A stretch of DNA of 33,056 nt, taken from Acetobacteraceae bacterium AT-5844 (GTDB lineage: Bacteria > Pseudomonadota > Alphaproteobacteria > Acetobacterales > Acetobacteraceae). How positions within the stretch are numbered: position 1 is the first letter of the stretch; every line of letters begins with the position of its first letter. Positions 6,740 through 14,442 of the stretch are shown here, piece by piece. The notes beneath the pieces are model-generated. The model saw only the letters and a list, made by a program, of their open reading frames with translations. It made no database searches and was not told the origin of the DNA. The stretch covers positions 1-33,056 of the forward strand of contig JH599917.1 of the NCBI GenBank assembly GCA_000245075.1, read 5' to 3'. Made by a program: the position numbers and the translations under genes.

Positions 6740-8398
6740 ATGACTTCGAGCATTATTTATGAGGATGACGAGATCCTCGTCATCCATCAGCCCGCGCCCG
6801 CGAGGAAGGACAAGGCGGCGGAAGCACCCGCGCTGACGCTTGTGACCTTCGCCGACCTGACCTTCCGCCCGGACGGGATGGCCATCTGGGGCCGGGACCC
6901 GGCGCGGAAGCTCGGCCTTCCGGCCATTGGCTTCGTGGCCAAGCGGGAGAACTGGTTTCCCGCCGCCTCCGTGGCCAGGGCGGCGCCGGCGGTGCGCGCC
7001 CTGCTCAACGGCCCGGCCATGACTTATGGGTACAGCATGGGCGGTTATGCCGCCCTGAAATACGCCCGGCTGCTGGGTATCTCCCGCGCCCTCGCCGTCT
7101 GTCCGCAGGCATCGATCGACCCGGTCGATGTGCCGACCGACAAGCGCTTCCATAAATTCTTCGACCGCGCCCTGCATGACGGCATGCGGATGACACCGGA
7201 GGAAGCGCCCGAATTCGGCGTGCTGATGGCCGATCCGTACATGGTGGACGACAAGATCAGCGCCGAGCTGTTCGTGCAGTCCGGCGCCCACTGGCTGCGC
7301 ACGCCGTTCATGGACCACGCCACCATCTGGCTGCTGGTCGATACGGACTTCCTCCACCAGACGCTGCAGCAGGTGATGGCGGCGGAGCTGCCGGCTCTCT
7401 CCGCCCTCATTCGTGGCCGGCGGCACAGCAGCTCGCAGTGGTTCTTCCGCGTCGGCATGTCTGCCTTCCGCCGGGGCCGCTACCATCTGGCCGGCCGCCT
7501 GCTGGACCGTGCGGAGCAGCTGGGCCTGCACCGCACGGTGCGGGAGCAGGAAATCATGCGCACGCTGCGGGACACCGTCCACCGCATGCTCAGCCGCGGC
7601 CAGGCCAACGAGGCCCAGAGTATGGTCCGGCACCTGGTGGAGGAACACGGCAAGGACCCGGTGGTACTGGCGCAGATCGGCCACATCCTCGTCGGGATGG
7701 GGCAGGCGACGCTGGCGGAGGAACCGTTCCGCGCCTCGCTCGCGCTGCGCAAGGATATCAGCCACGTCTATCGCGGCCTCAGCATCGTGCTCGGTGCCAA
7801 GGGGCGGAAGGATGAGGCGCTGAAGATCACGGCCCAGGGCATCCGGGAAGCGCCGGGCGATGCCGGGCTCCACATCCATTATGGCTTCGGCCTGCTCAAC
7901 GCGGCGAAGCTGGAGGAGGCCGAGGCGCAGTTCGACACCGTTCTGGGCCAGGACCCTGACCATGTCGGCGCCATCATCGGCAAGAGCCATGTGCTTGGCG
8001 CCTATGGCCGCCAGGCTGATGCCATCGAGGTCGTGAAGCGGGCCATCGCGCTGGAGCCGGAGAATGCCGGCAACCACACCTGGCTGGGCCAGCTGTTGCT
8101 GGTGGTCGGGCAGCCCGCCGAGGCCGAGCCGCATTTCCGGGTAGCCATCGTGCATCAGCCGCAGCTGGGCGCGGCCCATATCGGCCTGGCTCGCTCCCTG
8201 GAGCGCACCGGCCGGCTGGATGAGGCACGCCACGTGGCGCAGGACGCGGCGGCCGCCTTGCCCAATGACGCCCGTGTACAGGCTATCCACCGCCGCATGG
8301 GCCCGCCTCTCGGGCCGCCGCCTGATGCGCAGGACGACGTCCTGGACAACCGTTCCCGGTTCCGCCGCTTCATTTCGGCCTTTTTCAGCGCAAGCTGA
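6740..8398 (+). CDS. alpha/beta-hydrolase-like domain fused to TPR repeats
   Basis: The protein is 552 residues from ATG 6740, or 554 from the in-frame GTG at 6734; numbering here follows the longer form. Residues about 7-210 resemble an alpha/beta hydrolase. The nucleophile elbow GYSMGG has Ser101 (99-104), followed by YAALKYARLLG and ALAVCPQ. Asp194-His195 (FMDHAT) is a candidate acid/His region. Residues about 290-515 contain roughly six TPR units of about 34 residues, for example AEEPFRASLAL, EEAEAQFDTVLGQDP and DAIEVVKRAIALEPEN. There is no signal peptide or membrane helix. It starts 21 nt after bolA and is probably co-transcribed. The hydrolase part recalls Asp2-type or polysaccharide-associated hydrolases, and the TPR part implies a protein partner. 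Substrate and partner are unknown. Confidence 0.7.
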   Translation: MTSSIIYEDDEILVIHQPAPARKDKAAEAPALTLVTFADLTFRPDGMAIWGRDPARKLGLPAIGFVAKRENWFPAASVARAAPAVRALLNGPAMTYGYSMGGYAALKYARLLGISRALAVCPQASIDPVDVPTDKRFHKFFDRALHDGMRMTPEEAPEFGVLMADPYMVDDKISAELFVQSGAHWLRTPFMDHATIWLLVDTDFLHQTLQQVMAAELPALSALIRGRRHSSSQWFFRVGMSAFRRGRYHLAGRLLDRAEQLGLHRTVREQEIMRTLRDTVHRMLSRGQANEAQSMVRHLVEEHGKDPVVLAQIGHILVGMGQATLAEEPFRASLALRKDISHVYRGLSIVLGAKGRKDEALKITAQGIREAPGDAGLHIHYGFGLLNAAKLEEAEAQFDTVLGQDPDHVGAIIGKSHVLGAYGRQADAIEVVKRAIALEPENAGNHTWLGQLLLVVGQPAEAEPHFRVAIVHQPQLGAAHIGLARSLERTGRLDEARHVAQDAAAALPNDARVQAIHRRMGPPLGPPPDAQDDVLDNRSRFRRFISAFFSAS

Positions 8399-8443
8399 AA
8401 GCCGGCGGGCTAGGCCGGGCCAGGGTGGGTGCGGCGCCGCGCC

Positions 8444-10120
8444 TTAGCCGGCGCAGCCTTCCTCCCGCAGCAGGGCTTCCACCGTCCCGGCAGGCACGTC
8501 TCCGGCGGTGAAGACATCGCCGGGCGCGCGCAGCAGCACGAAGCGCAGCGCGCCGTCCCGCACCTTCTTGTCCTTCCGCATCCGCGCCATCAGCGCCTCG
8601 ACGGTGAAGCCACGCGGCAGGTCACGAATGCGGGCGGGAAGGCCGACCGAGGCCATATGCGCTTCCACCCGCAAGGGCAGGGCGGCGTCGCAATAGCCGA
8701 GGCGGGCGGAGAGCCGTGCCGCGAGGCCCAGCCCGATGGCGACGCCCTCGCCATGTAGCAGCGTGCCGTCATAGCCGCACTCGGCCTCGATGGCGTGGCC
8801 GAAGGTGTGCCCGAGGTTGAGAAGCGCGCGGCCGCCTTCGGCACTTTCCTCGCGCTCGTCAGCGGCGACGACACCAGCCTTCAGGCGGCAGCTTTCCAGC
8901 ACGGCATGGCGCAGCGCCGCCGCATCACCGGCCACGGCACGGGCGCCGAAAGTCTCGCACCAGTCCCACATCGCGCCATGCAGCAGCCCGTGCTTGGCGA
9001 CCTCGGCATAGCCGGCCCGCAGCTCCCGCACCGGCAGGGTGGAGAGCGCGCCGGTATCCGCCAGCACGATGCGCGGCTGATGGAAGGCGCCGGCGAGGTT
9101 CTTGCCCGCCTTGAGGTTGATGCCCGTCTTGCCGCCCACCGAGCTGTCCACCTGCGCCAGCAGCGTCGTGGGCATCTGGATGAAGGGCAGGCCGCGCAGC
9201 GCGGCGGCGGCGGCGAAGCCCGCCAGATCTCCCACCACGCCGCCGCCCAGGGCGATGATGGTGGTACGGCGGTCCACGCCCGCCGCCAGCAGCTCCTCCA
9301 GCACCTGGGCGAAGCTCGCGATGCTCTTGCTGGCCTCGCCCGAGGGCACGGTGACGGCGGCCCTGATTTCGATTCCCGCCGATTCGAGCCCCTGCCGCAG
9401 CGTGTCGAGATGCAGGGGAGCGACCGTGGCGTCGGTCACCACCGCTACCCGCTTCGCCGGCAGCACCGGCGCGATCAGCGCCCCCGCCCGCGAGAGCAGG
9501 CCGGGTCCGACCAGGATGTCATAGGTCCGCTCTCCGAGCGTCACCGGCAACCGGGAGGGCGGGCCCCAGTTGCCGATGGCGGCGGCAACCTTTTCCGTCG
9601 TGGCCTCGGGGCTTTCATCATCCAGGCAATCGATCACGATATCGGCCTCCGCATAGATCGGGTGGCGGGCGGCCATCAGGCGCGACAGCACCTCGACCGG
9701 GTCGGCATTCAGGAACATGGGCCGCGTGGCACGGCCGGAGACTCGGCGCAGCAGGGTCTGCATGCCGCAGCGGAGCCAGATGGCGGCGGCGCCATTGGTC
9801 TTTACCGCGGCGCGTGTCTCGGGGTCGTTGAAGGCGCCGCCGCCGGTGGCCAGCACGATGGGCGGGCCTTCCAGCAACCGGCCGATGACGCGGCGCTCGC
9901 CCTCGCGGAAATGCGCCTCGCCATAGCGGGCGAAGATTTCCGTGATGGGCTGCCCGGCGGCGGCCTCGATCTCGCTATCCGCATCCTTGAAGGGCAGGCC
10001 AAGGCGCTGCGCCAGGCGGCGGCCCACCGATGTCTTGCCCGCGCCCGGCATGCCCACCAGCACGACCGTAAAGGCCGCGCGGGGCGTAAACTCAGGCGCC
10101 AGCGTCGCGGGCACGGTCAT
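8444..10120 (-). CDS. aroKB: bifunctional shikimate kinase / 3-dehydroquinate synthase
   Basis: This 558-residue fusion catalyses two shikimate-pathway steps: cyclisation of DAHP to 3-dehydroquinate (AroB) and ATP-dependent phosphorylation of shikimate (AroK). The N-terminal kinase (about 15-185) has the P-loop VGMPGAGKTSVG (22-33), an Asp in FKDADSEIE, the ATGGGAF loop, and a lid Arg in RATRPM. The C-terminal synthase (about 195-558) has VPSGEASKS, ALGGGVVGDLAGF, DSSVGGKTGIN, AEVAKHGLL, and the metal-binding HTFGHAIE and LLHGEGVAIG. The enzymes are separate in most bacteria; adjacent aroK-aroB genes are common in alphaproteobacteria, and a fused form is known in some. ATG 10120 sits 22 residues before the P-loop. 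An in-frame GTG at 10222 would add 34 Pro/Ala-rich residues with codon use unlike the gene. Convergent with the TPR gene. Confidence 0.95.
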   Translation of the reverse strand: MTVPATLAPEFTPRAAFTVVLVGMPGAGKTSVGRRLAQRLGLPFKDADSEIEAAAGQPITEIFARYGEAHFREGERRVIGRLLEGPPIVLATGGGAFNDPETRAAVKTNGAAAIWLRCGMQTLLRRVSGRATRPMFLNADPVEVLSRLMAARHPIYAEADIVIDCLDDESPEATTEKVAAAIGNWGPPSRLPVTLGERTYDILVGPGLLSRAGALIAPVLPAKRVAVVTDATVAPLHLDTLRQGLESAGIEIRAAVTVPSGEASKSIASFAQVLEELLAAGVDRRTTIIALGGGVVGDLAGFAAAAALRGLPFIQMPTTLLAQVDSSVGGKTGINLKAGKNLAGAFHQPRIVLADTGALSTLPVRELRAGYAEVAKHGLLHGAMWDWCETFGARAVAGDAAALRHAVLESCRLKAGVVAADEREESAEGGRALLNLGHTFGHAIEAECGYDGTLLHGEGVAIGLGLAARLSARLGYCDAALPLRVEAHMASVGLPARIRDLPRGFTVEALMARMRKDKKVRDGALRFVLLRAPGDVFTAGDVPAGTVEALLREEGCAG

Positions 10121-10302
10121 GGGCGCCCCCGCCCATGGGGCGGTTGGCTCGGGAGCCGGAGATACGGCAGGCGGAACGATGGCAAAGCCGAGGTTGCGTG
10201 ACACAATAGCGGACGGTAGCACAAGCCGCCGCCTGCGCGTAGCGCGGCAATCCCCACCGCGCGCCGCGCGGCAAGTTTCGTGCGCGAGGATATCCGGCCG
10301 CC

Positions 10303-10449
10303 ATGTTCCGACGCCCGCTGCTTCTTTTGGTTCTGATCCTGATCATCGCTGCCATCGGTGGCCTTCTGGTCGTCGGGGCATTCCCGCCGCCGGCGGCCCA
10401 GCAGCCGGTGGAGCGCACCCTGCCCAACGAGCGCTTCCAGACGCGCTGA
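10303..10449 (+). CDS. small single-pass membrane protein, 48 aa
   Basis: A 48-codon gene starts at ATG 10303 and stops 16 nt before xerD. It reads MFRRPLL, a hydrophobic helix rich in Leu, Val and Ile (about 5-27, with GAIGG-type small residues), then a periplasmic-looking tail with AFPPP and VERTLPNERFQTR. Basic residues before the helix predict N-terminus in the cytoplasm. A short Pro-rich linker ending in a TLPN-(D/E)-RF-type motif also occurs, as I recall, in small proteins upstream of xerD in related bacteria; that is from memory and unchecked. Tight spacing with xerD suggests co-transcription. No function is known. Confidence 0.6.
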   Translation: MFRRPLLLLVLILIIAAIGGLLVVGAFPPPAAQQPVERTLPNERFQTR

Positions 10450-10465
10450 GGCCGGCGCCCGCGCC

Positions 10466-11368
10466 GTGGACCGCCACCTCGAAGCCTTCCTGGAGATGCT
10501 GGTGGCCGAGCGTGGCGCCGCCCGCAACACCCTGGCCGCCTATGAGGCCGACCTTTCCGACTTCGCCGGATTCGCGAAGCGGCGGGGTGGGGCGACGCTG
10601 GCCGGGGCGGATGCGGAGGTGCTGCGCCGTTACATCGCCGGCCTGACCGATAGCGGCCTCTCGCCGCGCACGGCGGCCCGGCGCCTCTCCGCGCTGCGCC
10701 AGTTCCACCGCTTCCTGGTGCGGGAAAATGTCCGCGCCGACGATCCGACGGAGCTGTTGGACAGCCCGCGCCTGCCAGCGCCATTGCCCAAGGCATTGCG
10801 GCGGGAGGAGGTGACGGCGCTGCTCGATGCCGCGTCCACACTCCCTGGCAAGCGCGGCCCTGTGGCGGTGGCGGCGCTGGAGCTGCTCTATTGCTCCGGT
10901 CTGCGCGCCAGTGAGCTGGTGAGTCTGCCGGTTACCGCGCTCTCCGCCGAGGCGCCGCTTGTCATGGTGAAGGGCAAGGGCGGCAAGGAACGGCTGGTGC
11001 CGATCTCGGCACGGGCGAGGGAAGCAGCCCTGGCATTGCGGGACCCCAAGAAGCCCTCGAAATGGCTTTTCCCCTCCCATGGCGCGGCGGGGCATCTGAC
11101 GCGGCAGGGGCTTTCCCTGCTTGTCACCCAGGCTGCGCTGGCGGCGGGGCTGGAGCCGGGGCGGGTGAGCCCGCATGTGCTGCGCCATTCCTTCGCCACG
11201 CATCTGCTGGAGGGCGGGGCGGATCTGCGCAGCCTGCAGGTGCTGCTGGGCCATTCCGACATCGCGACAGTGCAGATCTACACCCGTGTGCTGGAAGAAC
11301 GGCTGAAGGCCCTGGTGGAAGAGCACCACCCCCTGGCGCGGCCGCCACAGGCCAAACCTGCGGCCTGA
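10466..11368 (+). CDS. xerD: tyrosine recombinase XerD (chromosome dimer resolution)
   Basis: This 300-residue tyrosine recombinase would act with XerC at dif, under FtsK control, to resolve chromosome dimers at the septum. The N-terminal SAM-like core-binding domain spans about 1-90 (NTLAAYEADLSDFAGF, SPRTAARRLSALRQFHRF) and the catalytic domain about 105-290. All catalytic residues are present: Arg147 (CSGLRASEL), Lys171 (VKGKGGKER), His237 and Arg240 (HVLRHSF), His263 (LGHSD) and Tyr272 (QIYTRV). The C-terminal EEHHPLA resembles the XerD tail more than XerC, and linkage to accA is typical of alphaproteobacterial xerD. GTG 10466 is chosen because upstream residues in the frame overlap the small membrane gene and do not fit. 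XerC remains a weaker alternative. Confidence 0.9.
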   Translation: MDRHLEAFLEMLVAERGAARNTLAAYEADLSDFAGFAKRRGGATLAGADAEVLRRYIAGLTDSGLSPRTAARRLSALRQFHRFLVRENVRADDPTELLDSPRLPAPLPKALRREEVTALLDAASTLPGKRGPVAVAALELLYCSGLRASELVSLPVTALSAEAPLVMVKGKGGKERLVPISARAREAALALRDPKKPSKWLFPSHGAAGHLTRQGLSLLVTQAALAAGLEPGRVSPHVLRHSFATHLLEGGADLRSLQVLLGHSDIATVQIYTRVLEERLKALVEEHHPLARPPQAKPAA

Positions 11369-11450
11369 CGGGCTGGCATTCGGGCGCCGGGTGCGGTAGG
11401 GCAGGCGCCTTCCGCTTTTCTTTCGCGGCCTTGCATCAGACGGAACCGAA

Positions 11451-12407
11451 ATGCGTCACTTCCTGGACTTCGAAAAGCCCCTGGCCGAGCTGGAAGGCAA
11501 GATCGAGGAGCTGCGCCGGACCACCGACGCCGGTGGCATCGACGTGGCCGAGGAAGTGGGCAACCTGCAGGCCAAGGCGGACAAGCTGCTGGCCAGCACC
11601 TATGCCAAGCTGACGCCCTGGCAGAAGACGCAGGTGGCGCGCCACCCGGACCGCCCGAAATGCCTGACCTATGTCGAGGCGCTGATCGAGGAATTCACCC
11701 CGCTGGCCGGAGACCGCGCCTTCGCGGATGATGCGGCCGTCATTGGCGGCATGGGGCGCTTCCGGGGCCATTCCGTCGTGGTGCTGGGCACCGAGAAGGG
11801 CTCCGACACCGAAAGCCGCGTGAAGCATAATTTCGGCATGGCCAAGCCCGAGGGCTACCGCAAGGCCCGCCGCCTGATGGAGCTGGCCGGGCGCTTCGGC
11901 CTGCCCATCATCTCCTTCGTCGATACCTCCGGCGCCTTTCCGGGCATCGAGGCCGAGGCGCGCGGGCAGGCCGAGGCCATCGCCCGTGCCATCGAATCCG
12001 GGCTGGACGCGCCGGTGCCGTTTGTTGCCACCATCATCGGCGAGGGTGGCTCAGGCGGCGCCATCGCCTTGGCGGCGGCCGACCGTATCCTGATGCTGGA
12101 GCATTCGGTCTATTCGGTGATCAGCCCCGAAGGCTGCGCCAGCATCCTGTGGCGTGATGCCGCGCAGGCAAGCACGGCGGCCGATGCGCTCAAGCTGACG
12201 GCGCAGGACCTCTCCCGCCTCGGGCTGGTGGACGGCGTCGTAGCCGAGCCCCTGGGTGGCGCCCATCGCAACCCCGAAGCCACGGTGAAGGCCGTGGCGG
12301 ACAAGGTATGGGCGAGCCTGGAGCCGCTGCTGGCGTTGGATGCCGGCACGCTGCGCGCGCGCCGGCGGGAGAAGTTCCTGGAGATGGGCCGCCACGGCGT
12401 CGCCTGA
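11451..12407 (+). CDS. accA: acetyl-CoA carboxylase carboxyltransferase subunit alpha
   Basis: AccA pairs with AccD to transfer CO2 from carboxybiotin to acetyl-CoA, giving malonyl-CoA for fatty acid synthesis. The 318-residue length matches the family. The N-terminal helical region starts FLDFEKPLAELEGKIEEL. It is followed by LTPWQKTQVARHPDRP, VIGGMGRFRG, the crotonase-like core with PIISFVDTSGAFPG, the oxyanion-hole GEGGSGGAIAL, and SVISPEGCASILWRD. These are all AccA signatures. It lies 82 nt downstream of xerD, an arrangement common in alphaproteobacteria. A GC-rich hairpin lies just past the stop. Confidence 0.98.
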   Translation: MRHFLDFEKPLAELEGKIEELRRTTDAGGIDVAEEVGNLQAKADKLLASTYAKLTPWQKTQVARHPDRPKCLTYVEALIEEFTPLAGDRAFADDAAVIGGMGRFRGHSVVVLGTEKGSDTESRVKHNFGMAKPEGYRKARRLMELAGRFGLPIISFVDTSGAFPGIEAEARGQAEAIARAIESGLDAPVPFVATIIGEGGSGGAIALAAADRILMLEHSVYSVISPEGCASILWRDAAQASTAADALKLTAQDLSRLGLVDGVVAEPLGGAHRNPEATVKAVADKVWASLEPLLALDAGTLRARRREKFLEMGRHGVA

Positions 12408-12415
12408 ACGGCCCT

Positions 12416-12433
12416 GGCGGGGCTTGCCCCGCC
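12416..12433. terminator. terminator-like hairpin between convergent genes
   Basis: A perfect stem (GGCGGGG / CCCCGCC, extendable by one more pair) fills most of the 32-nt space between the accA stop and the stop of the minus-strand small gene. There is no T run on either side, so it would be an atypical bidirectional terminator. Confidence 0.45.
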
Positions 12434-12439
12434 GCCGCG

Positions 12440-12661
12440 TCAATTGCGCGGCGCGGTCCCGGCCTCGGTGCGGATGGGGGCTTTCTCGCACCGGAGGCTG
12501 AGCATGACCTTGCCGTCCGAGGTCAGTTCCAGGACGTCGCCCTGGTCCAGCTTCCGCACCGCGGAAGCGACCTCATGCATCGCATCCTCGTAGGCATCGA
12601 AGATATGGCGCTCGCCACGCAGTGCGCCGTTGCGGTTGGTCCATGTGAGCTGGCAACTCAT
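12440..12661 (-). CDS. small conserved-looking hypothetical protein, 73 aa
   Basis: The family is not recognised. The start at ATG 12661 is decided by a strong ribosome binding site (AGGAAGGA) a few bases upstream; the frame is open further but without such a site. The protein is soluble and well composed. An N-terminal beta-like segment (SCQLTWTNRNG) is followed by a helix with HIFDAYEDAMHEVASAVRK and then two strands (VLELTSDG, KVMLSLRCEK). Two cysteines (3 and 58) and a small alpha/beta layout could suit a dimeric fold. It is transcribed alone, convergent to accA, and upstream lies the 350-bp gene-free block with a DnaA box. No function can be assigned. Confidence 0.65.
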   Translation of the reverse strand: MSCQLTWTNRNGALRGERHIFDAYEDAMHEVASAVRKLDQGDVLELTSDGKVMLSLRCEKAPIRTEAGTAPRN

Positions 12662-13012
12662 CGGTTCCTTCCTGTGCCAACGGAGGGGGGTAACAAAGCC
12701 TAGCATAGCACGGCGGCGTGAAGGGAAAGTTTCGGCGCCGCTGTGGATAAGTTTGCGCCGGCCAAATAGAAATCAAGGGTTTGAGCGACGGCGGCGACGT
12801 CCCGACAGCCGGGCCTGCCCCTTGAGCCATTGGCGTTCGCTACGCCTCGTCGGCTCGGGGCCCAGCCCGGGGTGCCGAAGGTCTGACGCTGAAACGTCAA
12901 AGGCCTGTCACCTGGGCGTCGTGTGCCAGGGCTAAGGCCGAATCCTCCGGCCCTCCGGCCGGGGCGGTGCCCTAACGGCCCGCGAGCCCATTCCGCATAT
13001 CGGAGGTCCCGC
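12662..13012. other. gene-free intergenic block with local hairpins
   Basis: This is a divergent intergenic region between the small minus-strand gene and the exonuclease-like gene. No reading frame in it looks like protein. It has a relatively AT-rich left part (12700-12790), a perfect DnaA box at 12742-12750, then a GC-rich right part with several hairpins. The best of these pairs 12826-12836 with about 12852-12860 around an inner 5-bp stem (GGCGT / ACGCC). Others include GACG/CGTC near 12880-12900 and CCGG-rich stems near 12930-12962. A small noncoding RNA, a repetitive palindromic element or just promoter DNA are all possible; I recognise no known RNA family. Confidence 0.4.
12742..12750 (-). 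promoter_or_regulatory. perfect DnaA box
   Basis: The minus strand reads TTATCCACA, an exact match to the high-affinity DnaA binding consensus. I found no second box within the same intergenic block and no AT-rich unwinding region, so this is not an origin. It could be a DnaA titration or regulatory site, or a chance match. Confidence 0.45.
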
Positions 13013-14044
13013 ATGCTGGGGACTGATGTCGCTCCTACCGGCCTGACCGGCTGTTTCCACAATACCGTTCCGGCGCTGACACCCTTGCCACCCGGCACCG
13101 TGCAGGCGATGCGCGATCTGCCGCCACTGCAGCAGGTGCATGATCGCGCGCAGGAGGCGTTGCCGGCCTTTCAGCAGGTGGAACTGGGCGGTGAGGCAAC
13201 GGCGCCGGTGCCACCAGGACCACTACGCCTGGCTGCGTGGAATCTGGAGCGCTGCCTGTATCCGGAAGCCGCGGCGGCGGCGCTGCGGCGCCATGGGGTG
13301 TCCCTCGCTCTCCTCAGCGAGATGGACCACGGGCTGCACCGCACCGGCCAGCGCCATACCACGCGGGATGTGGCCGGGCTGCTGGGGCATCGCTACGGCT
13401 ACGCGTTGGAGTTCCTGGAACTGGCGGTGATGCCCGCGCCAATCGTCTTTCCGGGCAACGCTGTGGACAATCGCCTGGGCTTCCATGGCAACGGCTTCAG
13501 CACGGCCCTGCCAGTCCGGGAGCCCGTGGTGATCCGCCTGCCAAGAGAGGCCGATTGGTATATCGCCCCCAAGGGCGGGCAACGCCGCATCGGTAACCGC
13601 ATGGCGGTGGCGGCGACCTTCACCCATGAAGGGCGGGATTTCATCGGCTGCGCCGTGCATCTCGAAAGCGCCACGGACTTCGCGGGCCGCGCCCGGCAGA
13701 TGGCCTTCCTGCTCGACGAGCTGGAACTCGTGGCCCATGGGCTGCCGATCGTCATCGGCGGCGACCTCAACACGGGGGTCGAAGGCGAGGGTGCACTGGA
13801 TGACCCGCGTGAACTCCTGTTCGCCGACGCCATCGCCCGTGGCTATGACTGGTCCGCCTGCAACCTGGCGCGTCCTACCACGCGGCGCAGCACATGGAGT
13901 GAAGGGGCGGGGACACGCCAGCTGGATTGGTTTTGTACGCGCGGGTTTCGTGCGTCCGCCCCCGAGGTCGTGCCTGCCCTGGCCGAGGATGGAACGGTGC
14001 TGACGGACCACGAGCTGATTCTGGTCTCGCTGGATTTCGCCTGA
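13013..14044 (+). CDS. endonuclease/exonuclease/phosphatase (EEP) family protein
   Basis: This 343-residue protein has the EEP phosphohydrolase fold, which uses a divalent metal to cleave phosphodiester or phosphomonoester bonds. The usual motifs occur in order: AAWNLE (74-79) with Asn77 and Glu79, LLSEMD (100-105) with metal ligand Glu103, VHLES (215-219), GGDLNTG (249-255) with Asp251 and Asn253, QLDWF, and LTDHELI (330-336) with the terminal Asp332-His333 pair. The first 70 residues are Pro-rich and not part of the fold. No clear signal peptide is present, so it is probably cytoplasmic. ATG 13013 follows GGAGG (13002-13006) by 6 nt. The substrate cannot be read from sequence; DNA, RNA, lipid or sugar phosphate are all possible. 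Confidence 0.8.
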   Translation: MLGTDVAPTGLTGCFHNTVPALTPLPPGTVQAMRDLPPLQQVHDRAQEALPAFQQVELGGEATAPVPPGPLRLAAWNLERCLYPEAAAAALRRHGVSLALLSEMDHGLHRTGQRHTTRDVAGLLGHRYGYALEFLELAVMPAPIVFPGNAVDNRLGFHGNGFSTALPVREPVVIRLPREADWYIAPKGGQRRIGNRMAVAATFTHEGRDFIGCAVHLESATDFAGRARQMAFLLDELELVAHGLPIVIGGDLNTGVEGEGALDDPRELLFADAIARGYDWSACNLARPTTRRSTWSEGAGTRQLDWFCTRGFRASAPEVVPALAEDGTVLTDHELILVSLDFA

Positions 14045-14114
14045 GAGCCGCCCCGGCCCCTTGCCGTGGCTGGCGCCGCCGGAAGAGGTGATTCCGTTGC
14101 GCCTTCCATCAGGT

Positions 14115-14142
14115 CGATGGCCCAGCCTAAGCTGAGCCATCG
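14115..14142 (+). repeat. symmetrical hairpin just upstream of the lipoprotein gene
   Basis: CGATGGC (14115-14121) pairs perfectly with GCCATCG (14136-14142), with an inner AGC / GCT stem and a 4-nt CTAA loop. It ends 5 nt before the ribosome binding site (GGGAGAG, 14148-14154). It may act as an operator, an mRNA stability element or a weak terminator for the upstream gene. Confidence 0.45.
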
Positions 14143-14161
14143 CTGATGGGAGAGAAAGACG

Positions 14162-14437
14162 TTGCTTCAGTTCCGCGTACCCCAACCTCGGATGGCCGTC
14201 CTCAGCCTTGCCGCTGCGTTTCCCCTGCTGGCCGGATGCGGGTTGGAAGATGCGCTGGATGCCATGCAGCGCGAGAATTTCGAGCAGGCCTGCACGAAGC
14301 TGGGCATCGCCAGGAGTTCGCCGAGCTGGGATCAATGCATGATCCAGCAGCAGGCTTCTGAACGCTACGAAGAGCAGCAGGCGCTGAACCGCATCCAGCA
14401 GCAGGAGAATGCCCGGAAGCTGACCCACGGCCGATAA
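14162..14437 (+). CDS. small lipoprotein, 91 aa
   Basis: The N-terminus has a basic start, a hydrophobic core (MAVLSLAAAFPL) and a lipobox LLAGC with Cys26, so the mature protein should be a lipid-anchored periplasmic peptide of about 65 residues. The mature part is polar and helical (LEDALDAMQRENFEQACTKLG, then Gln/Glu-rich stretches with IQQQQ-like spacing to the end). Two further cysteines (about 43 and 59) could form a disulfide. TTG 14162 is chosen because GGGAGAG precedes it at good distance; in-frame ATG 14192 lacks any such site but would also leave a signal peptide. The next gene begins 5 nt after the stop, so both are surely co-translated. Function unknown. Confidence 0.65.
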   Translation: MLQFRVPQPRMAVLSLAAAFPLLAGCGLEDALDAMQRENFEQACTKLGIARSSPSWDQCMIQQQASERYEEQQALNRIQQQENARKLTHGR

Positions 14438-14442
14438 GCGCG

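Noticed and set aside
6482-8290. 602-codon open frame antisense to the hydrolase-TPR gene
   Set aside because: The plus-strand product has clear TPR and hydrolase motifs; the minus-strand frame has none.
8795-10201. 468-codon open frame antisense to aroKB
   Set aside because: Lies opposite a gene with complete AroK and AroB motifs; low-complexity Gly/Arg/His composition.
11383-11409. Terminator between xerD and accA
   Set aside because: GGCGCC occurs twice and is self-complementary, giving a 6-bp stem with a 15-nt loop and only a loose pyrimidine tract; too weak to call.
12742-12750. Chromosomal replication origin
   Set aside because: Only one DnaA box is seen, no unwinding element, and no dnaA, parAB or hemE nearby.
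12781-13010. 6S RNA, SRP RNA or RNase P RNA in the gene-free block
   Set aside because: A short CCCCTTGAGCC stretch recalls 6S RNA, but I could not build the long closing stem with a central bubble, and the SRP and RNase P signature sequences are absent.
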